This document shows positions 14,878 through 23,490 of a DNA stretch of 64,000 nucleotides, in pieces; within the stretch, counting starts at the first letter, position 1; each line of letters starts with the position of its first letter. The translations under genes were made by a program, and so were the position numbers. The DNA lies in assembly GCF_001592745.1 (NCBI RefSeq), contig NZ_LUKD01000001.1:1570848-1634847 (forward strand). The letters run 5' to 3'. The DNA is from Bdellovibrio bacteriovorus. GTDB taxonomy: Bacteria; Bdellovibrionota; Bdellovibrionia; Bdellovibrionales; Bdellovibrionaceae. The notes under the pieces are model-generated. The model was not told the DNA's origin, made no database searches, and worked only from the letters and a program-made list of their open reading frames with translations.

Positions 14878-16260
14878 GTGGCACAGTTGATTGTTTCTAA
14901 ATTTGGTGGAACTTCAATGGGAGATGCGGAGTGCATGCTTCGTAGTGCGGAAGTCAGCTTTCGCCAAGGTTCCAGTCTTGTAGCGGTATCAGCAACCTCT
15001 GGCACAACAAATGATCTGATTGCATTGGGTAAAAATGCCGAGTCTCAGGCGTGGGCGGAGGCGGAAAAAATCCTTTCCAAAATCCAAGATAAGCATATCA
15101 AGATCGCCAAAGACCTGAAGATTTCCGAAGGCTCTCAGAAGAAACTAGAAACTCTTTTTGAAGAAATGAACTCCATCGCTAAAGGGGTTCATTTGCTGCG
15201 CGATTGTTCCGTGAAAGCTATGGATACTTTAATGAGCTTGGGTGAAAGAATGTCATCGGTGCTTTTCACGGAAGCCATGGGCCAAGTACTAAAAAAACAT
15301 TCTTCTTTGAAGACGGCAGAACTGTTTGATGTCCGCCAGGTTTTACGCACAGATGACTCTTTCGGGAAGGCTAAGCCTATCACGACGGAAGTAGCCGCTC
15401 TTTGCCAAAAGCATCTGGGATTTTTGCGTCAAGGCCAAAAAGTCATCGTCACTCAAGGTTACATTGGTATGACTGAAGAAGGTGTTACAACGACTTTAGG
15501 TCGCGGTGGTAGTGACTATTCAGCGGCGATTCTTGCTGAAGGTGTTTCGGCCGACGTTTTAGAAATCTGGACGGATGTAGCTGGTATCGCGACAACGGAT
15601 CCGCGCATTTGCCCGAAAGCAAAGCCCATCAGTGAAATTTCCTTTAAAGAAGCTTCAGAGCTTGCGACGTTCGGAGCTAAAGTTCTGCATCCTGCAACTC
15701 TTTTGCCGGCAATCCGTAAAAATATTCCTGTCTTTGTTGGATCCAGCTTCGATCCCGAAGCACGTGGCACGTGGGTTCGCAAAGATGTGAATGACCTTCC
15801 ATTGATTCGCGCGATGGCTCTCAGAAAAAAACAAGTCTTAGTGACTTTATCCACGCCGGAAATGTTGCACGCGCATGGTTTCTTGTTTCAGATTTTTAAA
15901 ATTTTCAATGATCATAAAGTCAGTATCGATGCGATCACGACATCTGAAATTTCCGTCAGTGTGACTCTGGATGATTCGACTCTTTTGAATAAAAAATTGA
16001 TTGCAGACCTTTCACAAATTGCAGACGTGCAGGTCGAAGAGAACCTAACTTTAGTGTCTTTAATTGGAAACAACATCAATCATACTCCAGGCCTAGGTAA
16101 AACCATTTTTGATGCAATTTCAGATATTAACGTACGCATGATTTGTCTCGGTGCAAGTAAACACAACTTCTGCTTCTTGGTGAACGAAGAGCAAAGTACA
16201 GACGCCATTCGTCGTTTGCACGAGACATTTATTGAAGCTGGAACAGAAGAGATGGCGTAA
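14878..16260 (+). CDS. lysC: Aspartate kinase, LysC type
   Basis: This 460-residue enzyme phosphorylates aspartate, the first step to lysine, threonine, methionine and diaminopimelate for peptidoglycan. Kinase motifs are KFGGTSMG (7-14), SLGERMS (about 120) and TTLGRGGSDYSAA (about 204-216). Two ACT domains in the C-terminal third are likely feedback sites. Start is GTG at 14878 with GAGGAG five bases upstream; an ATG two bases earlier is out of frame. Length and layout resemble the lysine-sensitive AK III class. Its stop overlaps the nitroreductase start (TAATG). Confidence 0.92.
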   Translation: MAQLIVSKFGGTSMGDAECMLRSAEVSFRQGSSLVAVSATSGTTNDLIALGKNAESQAWAEAEKILSKIQDKHIKIAKDLKISEGSQKKLETLFEEMNSIAKGVHLLRDCSVKAMDTLMSLGERMSSVLFTEAMGQVLKKHSSLKTAELFDVRQVLRTDDSFGKAKPITTEVAALCQKHLGFLRQGQKVIVTQGYIGMTEEGVTTTLGRGGSDYSAAILAEGVSADVLEIWTDVAGIATTDPRICPKAKPISEISFKEASELATFGAKVLHPATLLPAIRKNIPVFVGSSFDPEARGTWVRKDVNDLPLIRAMALRKKQVLVTLSTPEMLHAHGFLFQIFKIFNDHKVSIDAITTSEISVSVTLDDSTLLNKKLIADLSQIADVQVEENLTLVSLIGNNINHTPGLGKTIFDAISDINVRMICLGASKHNFCFLVNEEQSTDAIRRLHETFIEAGTEEMA

Positions 16261-16859
16261 TGAACAAAGAAGAGTTTTATCAATTACTAGAATCCCGCAA
16301 GTCGATCCGTAAATATAAAACGGATGAAGTGCCTAAAGAGATCATCGAAAAAATTCTGATGGCTGGAATGCAGGCGCCTTCAGGAAAAAACCGGCAAAAC
16401 TGGCGCTTCTTTGTCGTCACTGGAAAGAAGCGTGACGAGTATTTATCTTATTCCCAAAAATCCTGGTTGGGCATTAAAGACATCCTTTCACAAAGACTGA
16501 AACCTTCATTGTATCAGTTCACGGAAAGATTCTTTTATACCTTAGGCGATGCTCCGGTGATTATCTTTGCTTATTCCCACAACGATTCGGAAGAGCGCTA
16601 CCACACAAGCATCGGCTCTGTGTACATGGCTGTGGAAAACATGAATCTAGCGTGTTTGGTCGAGGGCTTAGGTTCTTGCACTATGGGTGCACCCCTAGAA
16701 ATCAAAGACGATGTGGATAAGTTTTTAGGTGTGGATAAACTTCCGGAATACCAACGAGGGGAACTTGAGCTTCTTTGTGCGATGGTGTGTGGGTATCCTG
16801 ATCATAATCCTCCGAAAGCGCCACGCCAGCTTGAAGGCCGTGTGACCTGGTTAGAATAA
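16260..16859 (+). CDS. Nitroreductase family protein
   Basis: This 199-residue FMN-binding nitroreductase-fold protein opens with the usual LESRKSIRKYKTDEV segment (Arg/Ser FMN phosphate contacts), followed by MQAPSGKNRQNWRFFVV. GLGSCTMG is near 137-144. Such enzymes reduce nitro compounds, quinones or flavins with NAD(P)H. The substrate is unknown. It overlaps the lysC stop by one base. A hairpin (16866-16890) follows. Confidence 0.87.
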   Translation: MNKEEFYQLLESRKSIRKYKTDEVPKEIIEKILMAGMQAPSGKNRQNWRFFVVTGKKRDEYLSYSQKSWLGIKDILSQRLKPSLYQFTERFFYTLGDAPVIIFAYSHNDSEERYHTSIGSVYMAVENMNLACLVEGLGSCTMGAPLEIKDDVDKFLGVDKLPEYQRGELELLCAMVCGYPDHNPPKAPRQLEGRVTWLE

Positions 16860-16865
16860 AGAGAT

Positions 16866-16894
16866 AACCAGTGCTTGATCTGTACTGGTTTTAG
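16866..16894 (+). terminator. Possible weak terminator after the nitroreductase gene
   Basis: AACCAGT (16866-16872) pairs with ACTGGTT (16884-16890), an 11-base loop, then TTTAG. The stem is short and the T-run weak. Confidence 0.4.
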
Positions 16895-16990
16895 ACAGTC
16901 CTTCCTTTTTTTCCATTACAGAAATGAATAGGGAAAAGTAAAAAACCTTCGCTTATCTTGTGCGCTCTTAAAAATAAATTAGGAGAACGT

Positions 16991-17356
16991 ATGAAGAAGC
17001 TAATGTTTGTTATGCTTTCGGTATTTCTGGGAACAACGGCATCTGCACGTAGTATTATTCCGACTCCCACTTTCGAAGAAGCAACGATCAATGTGTGCCC
17101 GAAAGGTATCGTTGGTTGTGCTCACACTATCAATCTTGATGGCAAAAAATTTGCGATGGCGATTGATGAAGATTCTCGCGATGCTGAGCAATCCATCAAT
17201 GCTTTGATTGGCGCAAACCAATTCCACAAGATTCGCAAAACGCAACCTTTCACAGTTCGGGGCTATTTCATCGAAAAAGGTGTTTTCCCGAACCCAACGG
17301 TGAAAAGAACGGTGTTTGTGATTCTTGAGGTCTCAAACGTAATTAGTCCCAAATAG
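16991..17356 (+). CDS. Small exported protein, unknown function (121 aa)
   Basis: The signal peptide is MKKLMFVMLSVFLGTTASA, starting at the ATG at 16991 with AGGAG five bases upstream; an earlier in-frame start at 16958 has no such support. The mature part is about 100 residues with two cysteines close together (VCPKGIVGC), likely a disulfide, and a basic C-terminal half. It is transcribed alone: a terminator follows at 17381. I do not recognise a family. Confidence 0.75.
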   Translation: MKKLMFVMLSVFLGTTASARSIIPTPTFEEATINVCPKGIVGCAHTINLDGKKFAMAIDEDSRDAEQSINALIGANQFHKIRKTQPFTVRGYFIEKGVFPNPTVKRTVFVILEVSNVISPK

Positions 17357-17380
17357 TTCAACTCCCCCAAAGATGAACGG

Positions 17381-17409
17381 AAGGCCTCTTACGAGGCCTT
17401 TTCTTTTTC
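17381..17409 (+). terminator. Intrinsic terminator
   Basis: AAGGCCTC (17381-17388) and GAGGCCTT (17393-17400) form a perfect eight-base stem with a four-base loop, followed by TTCTTTTT. It closes the small exported protein gene. Confidence 0.85.
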
Positions 17410-17525
17410 CGCCACCATTGCCAGATCCAATACATTCGTTATGAACGCCTAAGCCCATGAAATAAGGTCATTTTTTAAAAACTCCAGTATCCTTTTCATT
17501 ACGATTTTGCTATATCCGTCGACCT

Positions 17526-18539
17526 ATGAATCCAGTTCAAGCCCTTAAGACGAACCCGTTTGTTCTTGCCCCTATGGCAGGGATTACGGATCACGCCTTC
17601 CGTACTTTCATGAAAAAACTTGATACCAGTGTTGTCGTCACCGAACTGGTGAGCGCTAACGGCATTGAATACAAGTCCGAGCGTACGATGAAGTTGATGA
17701 GTTTTGATGAGTCGCAAAGACCTATCGGAATTCAACTTTTCGGAGAAGAACCAGAAGTCATCGCTCGTGCGGCTCAAGTAGCCGAAGCAGAAGGGTGTGA
17801 CTTTGTTGACTTGAACTTCGGTTGTCCAGTACCGAAAGTAGTTAAAAAAGGCGCGGGTTCCGCGATGCTAAAGGATCCGGTTCAGCTGCAAAAAGTTTTG
17901 TCTGCAGTAAAATCCGCGATCAAGATTCCTTTGACGATTAAAATCCGTACGGGATGGGATGCGAACACTCGTAATGCCATCGAGGTTTGCAACATCGCTT
18001 ATAACGAAGGCATTGAGTGGGTGGCCATTCATGGTCGCACTCGCGCCCAAGGTTATTCTGGTTTAGCTGATTGGGATTTTATCACCGAGGTGAAAAACCA
18101 AGCGAAGCTTCCTATCCTGGGAAATGGAGACATTCTCACACCTCGTCAAGCCAACCTAAGACTAGAACAGTCGGGCTGTGACGGCGTTATGATCGGTCGC
18201 GGTTGCCTTAAAAATCCATTTATTTTCATGGATGCGCTTTCAATGTGGCGCGGGGAACCAGTTAAGAACGTCAAACGTGACTTTGTTAGCTTATTCCAGG
18301 GTCTGGAACGTGAGATTGTGGCGCATTGTGATGCTCATATCACAGGTATTCAATTGAGAAAGTTTGCAGCTTGGTTCTCAACAGGTTATCCTGGGGCGGC
18401 ACAGTTCAGAAAGAATCTTTTCCAATCCAAAAGCAACGAAGAGATCATGACTTTGGCGAACGAATTCTTCGCAGGCATCGGTGAGACCGAACAAGAAGAT
18501 CAAAGCCAAGACGAGTTCTTGATGGGCGGCCACGGCTAG
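17526..18539 (+). CDS. dusB: tRNA-dihydrouridine synthase (DusB-like)
   Basis: This 337-residue flavoprotein reduces uridine in the tRNA D-loop. FMN-binding APMAGITD is at 15-22, the catalytic Cys100 is in LNFGCPVPKV, HGRTRAQGYSG and GNGDI are present, and GVMIGRG is near the phosphate site. Length and motifs fit DusB. The last codons (MGGHG and the TAG) lie in the left arm of a large inverted repeat (18529-18648), so the gene end appears to have been supplied by or fused to that element. Confidence 0.92.
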   Translation: MNPVQALKTNPFVLAPMAGITDHAFRTFMKKLDTSVVVTELVSANGIEYKSERTMKLMSFDESQRPIGIQLFGEEPEVIARAAQVAEAEGCDFVDLNFGCPVPKVVKKGAGSAMLKDPVQLQKVLSAVKSAIKIPLTIKIRTGWDANTRNAIEVCNIAYNEGIEWVAIHGRTRAQGYSGLADWDFITEVKNQAKLPILGNGDILTPRQANLRLEQSGCDGVMIGRGCLKNPFIFMDALSMWRGEPVKNVKRDFVSLFQGLEREIVAHCDAHITGIQLRKFAAWFSTGYPGAAQFRKNLFQSKSNEEIMTLANEFFAGIGETEQEDQSQDEFLMGGHG

Positions 18540-18648
18540 ACCGTGTCCTTTCGCTCGGACAGTCCTCGCTCGTGCTGTATGGGATTGGCTTCGCGGGTGT
18601 TAGTTGCCTCGCTGTGGAACTCGCTGCAGGACACGGTCTAACCGTGGC
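18529..18648. repeat. Palindromic element of about 120 bp with 21-base arms
   Basis: The arms 18529-18549 and 18628-18648 are complementary at 20 of 21 positions (the mismatch is C/T in GCCACGGcTAGACC). The 78-base centre is GC-rich and has its own symmetry: the palindrome GGACAGTCC and CGCTCG occurring twice. The left arm reaches into the dusB coding end and includes its stop codon. The layout suits a dispersed palindromic repeat (REP/MITE-like) or a structured RNA. No transposase is present. I cannot count genomic copies from this window. Confidence 0.6.
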
Positions 18649-18725
18649 TGCACATAAAGAATCTGGCATTGAGTTTTTATTTTAAGAAAGTGTTTTGAAG
18701 TTTTAAGAAAAAACGAAGGGTAAAT

Positions 18726-20540
18726 ATGGTTCAAGATCCAAAGAAAATTAGAAATATTGCTATCATCGCGCACGTCGACCACGGAAAGACGACGCTTGTT
18801 GACCACTTGATTAAACAAGCAGGTACTTTCCGTGACAACGAACACGTTGAAGAACGTTTGATGGACTCCATGGATCTTGAAAGAGAGCGCGGAATCACGA
18901 TCGCAGCAAAGAATGCTTCGTTCATGTACAAAGACATCAAAGTTAATATCGTAGATACACCGGGACATAGTGACTTCGGTGGTGAAGTTGAGCGTATCTT
19001 GAACATGGTGGATGGTTGTATCCTTCTTTGCGACGCCTCCGAAGGTCCACTTCCACAAACTCGTTTCGTATTGAAAAAAGCTCTTGAGGGCGGCAAAAAA
19101 GTTATCGTTTGTATCAACAAAATTGACCGTGCCGATGCTCGTATTCAAGAAGTTCACAACGAACTTTTCGATTTGTTCATCGACTTAGATGCAACAGAAG
19201 AGCAATGTGACTTCCACACTGTTTACGCTATTGCGCGTGAAGGTATGGCGACTCTAGATCCAAAAGTGAACACAGGTTCTTTGGAAGTTCTTTACGATGC
19301 TATCGTAAATCTAGTTCCTCCTCCAAAAATTGAAGAGAACGCTCCACTTCAAGTTATGGTTTCTAATATTTCATACAATGACTACGTAGGTCGTTTGGCG
19401 ATCGGTCGTATGAGAGCGGGAACAATCAAAGTGGGTGATGACGTTCTTTGTGTTCAAGCGAACACTCAAAAGAAAGTGAAAGTTTCAGCGTTATTCCAGT
19501 ACAAAGTGAACTCGCAAGTTCCAGCGCAAGAAGTTGGCGCAGGTGACATCGTAGTTATCGCGGGTATGGAAGATTTCACTATCGGTGACACTATCACTTC
19601 GGTTACGGATCCTCGCCCGCTTGAGCGTATCCGCGTAGAAGAGCCGACAGTAGGTATGGTGTTCTCGGTGAACAACGGACCTTTTGCAGGTTTGGATGGT
19701 AAAAACGTAACTTCTCGTAAAATCCTTGAGCGTCTTGAAAGAGAGCTTTTGTATAACGTTGCAATCCGCGTAGAAAAAACAGACAGCACTGACGCGTTCA
19801 AAGTTGTTGGTCGTGGTGAATTGCAATTGGGCGTTTTGATCGAACAAATGCGCCGTGAAAACTTCGAGCTTCTAGTATCTAAGCCAACAGTTGTCTTCAA
19901 AGAAGAAAACGGCAAGAAAATGGAGCCAATGGAGATCGCGGTTATCGATATCGAAGACAGCTTCGTAGGTGCGGTAACGGAAAAACTTGGTAAACGTAAA
20001 GGTGTGATGACGAACATGGTTCAAAAAGGATCTGGTCGTACACGTCTTGAGTTCCGTATTCCTTCTCGTGGTTTGATCGGTTACCGTTCAGACTTCTTGA
20101 CTGACACTCGTGGTACAGGTCTTTTGAATACACAGTTCGACGGTTGGGATGAATACCGTGGTGAAATCGAACACCGTATGAACGGTGCGATGATTTCTGA
20201 CCGCAAAGGCCAAGCAACTGCCTACGCGATCTGGAATCTTCAAGAGCGCGGTATCATGATGGTTGAGCACGGTGATGATGTGTACGAAGGCATGATCGTC
20301 GGCGAGCACGCTAAAGAGAATGATCTAGAAGTAAACATCACTCGCGAGAAAAAATTGACGAACGTACGTGCTTCAGGTTCTGATGAAGCTATCCGTCTAG
20401 TTCCAGTTAAGAAAATGACTTTGGAAAGAGCGATGGAATGGATTAAGGATTCAGAGTTGATCGAGGTCACTCCGAAGAACATCCGTCTTCGTTTGAAAGA
20501 ACTAGACCCACACAAACGTGCAAGAGCAGCGAAGGAATAA
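18726..20540 (+). CDS. typA: Ribosome-associated GTPase TypA/BipA
   Basis: This 604-residue translational GTPase has P-loop AHVDHGKTTL (15-24), RGITI switch I, DTPGHSDF, and NKID in the G4 box. The EF-G-like domains and the TypA-specific C-terminal domain follow (RGLIGYRSDFLTDTRGTG and YEGMIVGEH). It acts in ribosome assembly and stress adaptation. Length is standard. The stop overlaps the next gene by one base (TAATG). Confidence 0.95.
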   Translation: MVQDPKKIRNIAIIAHVDHGKTTLVDHLIKQAGTFRDNEHVEERLMDSMDLERERGITIAAKNASFMYKDIKVNIVDTPGHSDFGGEVERILNMVDGCILLCDASEGPLPQTRFVLKKALEGGKKVIVCINKIDRADARIQEVHNELFDLFIDLDATEEQCDFHTVYAIAREGMATLDPKVNTGSLEVLYDAIVNLVPPPKIEENAPLQVMVSNISYNDYVGRLAIGRMRAGTIKVGDDVLCVQANTQKKVKVSALFQYKVNSQVPAQEVGAGDIVVIAGMEDFTIGDTITSVTDPRPLERIRVEEPTVGMVFSVNNGPFAGLDGKNVTSRKILERLERELLYNVAIRVEKTDSTDAFKVVGRGELQLGVLIEQMRRENFELLVSKPTVVFKEENGKKMEPMEIAVIDIEDSFVGAVTEKLGKRKGVMTNMVQKGSGRTRLEFRIPSRGLIGYRSDFLTDTRGTGLLNTQFDGWDEYRGEIEHRMNGAMISDRKGQATAYAIWNLQERGIMMVEHGDDVYEGMIVGEHAKENDLEVNITREKKLTNVRASGSDEAIRLVPVKKMTLERAMEWIKDSELIEVTPKNIRLRLKELDPHKRARAAKE

Positions 20541-21466
20541 TGAGTACAAACGTCGCCATTGAGATCAAAGATTTAACCAAAAAATACGACGATAAAGTCG
20601 CTGTCGATGGAATAAATCTGGAGATTTACAAAGGCGAATGTTTCGGTCTCTTAGGTCCTAACGGGGCGGGCAAGTCTACAACCATGAAAATGATGTATTG
20701 CTCGGCCCTCGTTACCAGCGGGGAGCTTTACGTTCTCGGCCTGAATGTTAAAAAGAATTATCGCGAAATCAAAAATCGCATCGGGGTCGTCCCGCAAGAG
20801 GACGGCCTAGACCCTGACTTCACCGTCCTTGAAAATCTTCTGGTCTACGCTAGCTATCATAAAATCCCAAAAGCGGAAGCCGAGCTTCGTGCACAAGCCT
20901 TGTTGCGTCTGATGAAGCTTGAAGAATACCAAGACCGTTCCGTGGAAACCTTAAGTGGTGGTATGAAACGTCGTCTGGCGATCGCGCGTGGTCTTATCAA
21001 TTCTCCTGAAGTTATCTTCCTGGATGAACCGACAACGGGTCTTGATCCCCAGGCACGTATCTGGATTTGGGATTTCTTTAAGCATCTTAAGTCCGAAAAA
21101 AGCACTTTGATTTTAACGACTCACTATATGGAAGAAGCCGAACAGATGTGTGACCGTGTCGCCATCATCGATAACGGCCGTATTCTGACGATTGGTAAAC
21201 CTCGCGATTTGATTCGTGAGCTGATTGGAAAAGAAGTTGTTGAATTTGATACAAATCCTGTCGACCTGAATTACTACCTGGGTCGTTTGCGCGCCGAAGG
21301 TTTTGCATATCAAGTTATTAAAGACACTGTCTCTGTCTTGGTGAAAGAGAATCAAGAAGGTCGTCGTGTCGTGGATCTTATTGCGAGCGATAAGATCTTT
21401 ATCCGTAAGCCCACTTTAAACGATGTATTCTTAAAACTTGCCGGCCATCAACTGAGGGACGAGTAA
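20540..21466 (+). CDS. ABC exporter ATP-binding protein (NodI/DrrA-like)
   Basis: This 308-residue ATPase has Walker A GPNGAGKST (about 38-46), signature LSGGMKRRL (about 138-146) and Walker B VIFLDEPTTGLDP. A C-terminal extension of about 80 residues is typical of the DrrA/NodI group. It pairs with the permease that overlaps its stop by one base. Substrate unknown; this class moves lipids, polysaccharides or drugs outward. Confidence 0.9.
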   Translation: MSTNVAIEIKDLTKKYDDKVAVDGINLEIYKGECFGLLGPNGAGKSTTMKMMYCSALVTSGELYVLGLNVKKNYREIKNRIGVVPQEDGLDPDFTVLENLLVYASYHKIPKAEAELRAQALLRLMKLEEYQDRSVETLSGGMKRRLAIARGLINSPEVIFLDEPTTGLDPQARIWIWDFFKHLKSEKSTLILTTHYMEEAEQMCDRVAIIDNGRILTIGKPRDLIRELIGKEVVEFDTNPVDLNYYLGRLRAEGFAYQVIKDTVSVLVKENQEGRRVVDLIASDKIFIRKPTLNDVFLKLAGHQLRDE

Positions 21467-22254
21467 TGAAGTTTAAAGAATATTTGACGATGCCGAAGGT
21501 GAATAGCGGAGCCTTTCAAGTATGGTCTCGTAACTTTCTGTATTTCAAAAAGACATGGCTGGTTTCGTTTTTCTGGATTGTTCTTGAGCCGGTGATTTAT
21601 CTGGGAGCGATGGGTTTTGGCTTGGGTGCCTTTGTGAACAACATGGGCGGCATGTCTTATATCGAATTCTTCTTTCCGGCACTTCTAGCTACGACCGCGA
21701 TGCTTGTTGCCTTCTTCGAGGGAACTTACGCTAACTATTCTAAGCTCACTCACCAGAAAACTTATGCGACGATCATGTTAACTCGTGTGGGACCTGAAGA
21801 AATTGTTGCCGGTGAACTTTTATGGGCTGCCACCAAAGGTGTGTTCGGTGTTTTGGGTGTAACCCTGGTCGCGATGTTCTTTGGTTTGATTGATACCTAT
21901 CGCATTATCTTTGCACTACCTGTTTTATTTTTACTGTCGGGATTGTTTTCATGCATCGGAATGATTTTAACTTCTTATGCAAGAAACTATGACTCGTTCA
22001 TTTATGCGACATCAGGACTGATTGTTCCGATGAGCTTATTAAGTGGCACTTATTTTCCGTTAGATCAGTTGCCGACGGTTCTTCGCTATATCGCTTATCT
22101 TTTCCCGCTGACCCATGGGGTGGCAGCTGTCAGAGCTATTTTGCATCAGGGTTTAGGCGTATGGGTTTTCGTGCATATCTTGATCCTTATCCTTGCGACT
22201 TGGATCTGCATGAATATTTCGTTTGTACGTATTCGCAAAAAACTTTTGAAATAA
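21466..22254 (+). CDS. ABC-2 type permease (NodJ-like)
   Basis: This 262-residue membrane protein has six predicted helices. The ABC-2 permease signature is around SGTYFPLDQLPTVLRYIAYLFP (about residue 190). It forms the channel for the ATPase encoded directly upstream, with a one-base overlap of stop and start. It ends against a convergent gene with no gap. Confidence 0.9.
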   Translation: MKFKEYLTMPKVNSGAFQVWSRNFLYFKKTWLVSFFWIVLEPVIYLGAMGFGLGAFVNNMGGMSYIEFFFPALLATTAMLVAFFEGTYANYSKLTHQKTYATIMLTRVGPEEIVAGELLWAATKGVFGVLGVTLVAMFFGLIDTYRIIFALPVLFLLSGLFSCIGMILTSYARNYDSFIYATSGLIVPMSLLSGTYFPLDQLPTVLRYIAYLFPLTHGVAAVRAILHQGLGVWVFVHILILILATWICMNISFVRIRKKLLK

Positions 22255-22662
22255 TCAGTCAACGGGAGTGATTTTTATGCCGTGCTTTTTTAATAGCTCG
22301 GCAAAAACACCGTCGCCGTCTTTAAGATTTCCAGAAAAAGTTCCGTCGTAGATTTTTCCAAACCCACACATCGGGGATTTGGATTTAAGTAAAGCTTCGG
22401 TGGCTCCGCAAAGTTGTGCAAGCCGAAGCGCCTCTAGAGCGCCCTGCTCATACTGGGCTGTGACGTCGGCACCAGAATTGGTAAGAACCTTGTCGCCGAT
22501 TCTTTCTGCCGGAGGGCGGGGAGTAGAAAGTCCACCCAGCTGTTCAGGACAAACCGGAATAGCTTCACCATTTTTGACCATCTCTTCGATGGAAGAGCGT
22601 GTTTGGGCTTTGCAATCATAGCGACAATGGACTCCGGATAGGCAGGCTGAAACAATCTTCAT
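22255..22662 (-). CDS. DUF523 protein
   Basis: This 135-residue protein matches the DUF523 pattern: an N-terminal VSACLSGVHCRYD with two cysteines, VCPEQLGGLSTPRPPAE, and KSKSPMCGFGKIYDG. The four conserved cysteines suggest iron-sulfur or metal binding. Function is unknown. Its start overlaps the stop of the GT51 gene (ATGA), so it is the last gene of the minus-strand unit from 25058. Confidence 0.85.
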   Translation of the reverse strand: MKIVSACLSGVHCRYDCKAQTRSSIEEMVKNGEAIPVCPEQLGGLSTPRPPAERIGDKVLTNSGADVTAQYEQGALEALRLAQLCGATEALLKSKSPMCGFGKIYDGTFSGNLKDGDGVFAELLKKHGIKITPVD

Positions 22663-23483
22663 TGCACAACCTCTTCTTCTTCCTGAAGCTCTGCATTTTC
22701 CAATTCTTCCAGAGTGGGAATTTCTTCAACAGCAGCATTAAGCTCTTCTGGCGGTGGTTCCGGCTGGAAGAAGTAGGAAAGCTGATAAGTGGCAGCGTCG
22801 TATTCTTCTTGATTGATGCGATGATATTGAAACATGTTGTCGATAATAGTAGTCAGACGGCGTTTCGCGAAGGAGGTGAGCTCTTTACGATAGTAAGACT
22901 GAGAATACTTTACCGGATTTGGCAGAACCATGGCCAGGAAAGCGCTCTCCACGATATTGAGCTCTGATGGAGATTTCTTAAAGTAATATTTTGCGGCTGC
23001 TTTAACGCCATAGATATTTTTACCAAACTCGACGACGTTCAGATATCTTTCTAATATTTCTTTTTTAGTTAGTGTGCTTTCAATGCGATCTGTGATCAGC
23101 GCCTCAAGACCTTTGCGGATAAAGGTACGGTCTTTTGAAAGAAACATATTTTTAGCAAGCTGCTGGGTGATTGTCGATCCGCCCCTTTTAAAGACGCCTG
23201 CTTCCCAACCTTCACGCGCATTTTTCTCGATGGCGATCCAATCAAAACCTTTATGATTATAAAAGTCTGAGTCCTCGGTCAGGATGATCGCTTTTTGTAA
23301 GTACGGAGATATTTGTTTTAAGGGAACATAGTTTTTAGATGTAGGGCAGAGATCTACCTGATACATCTTAGTGACCATACAGCCACGAATGTCTTCTGGT
23401 TTGGGAAGCCAGTTCCAAAGGTAGCTCGTCGCTACCGCCATCAAAGATACTGCTCCCAGAATAAAAAAGAATGCGCTCTTCAT
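22659..23483 (-). CDS. mtgA: Monofunctional biosynthetic peptidoglycan transglycosylase
   Basis: This 274-residue GT51 enzyme has one N-terminal membrane helix. Signature motifs are ILTEDSDFYNHKGFD (catalytic Glu), RGGSTITQQLAKN, and GIYGV-like KNIYGVKAAA; LERYLNVVEFG is also present. It polymerises glycan strands from lipid II at the outer face of the inner membrane and carries no transpeptidase domain. The C-terminal tail of about 30 residues is strongly acidic (EEIPTLEELENAEL), an unusual addition that may bind a partner. Confidence 0.9.
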   Translation of the reverse strand: MKSAFFFILGAVSLMAVATSYLWNWLPKPEDIRGCMVTKMYQVDLCPTSKNYVPLKQISPYLQKAIILTEDSDFYNHKGFDWIAIEKNAREGWEAGVFKRGGSTITQQLAKNMFLSKDRTFIRKGLEALITDRIESTLTKKEILERYLNVVEFGKNIYGVKAAAKYYFKKSPSELNIVESAFLAMVLPNPVKYSQSYYRKELTSFAKRRLTTIIDNMFQYHRINQEEYDAATYQLSYFFQPEPPPEELNAAVEEIPTLEELENAELQEEEEVVQ

Positions 23484-23490
23484 TAAAACC

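Noticed and set aside
18445-18669. 74-codon minus-strand ORF through the palindromic element
   Set aside because: Made of the repeat itself and antisense to the end of dusB; no start signal.
19466-20017. 183-codon minus-strand ORF inside typA
   Set aside because: Antisense shadow with abnormal Ser/Thr/Arg content and no ribosome site.
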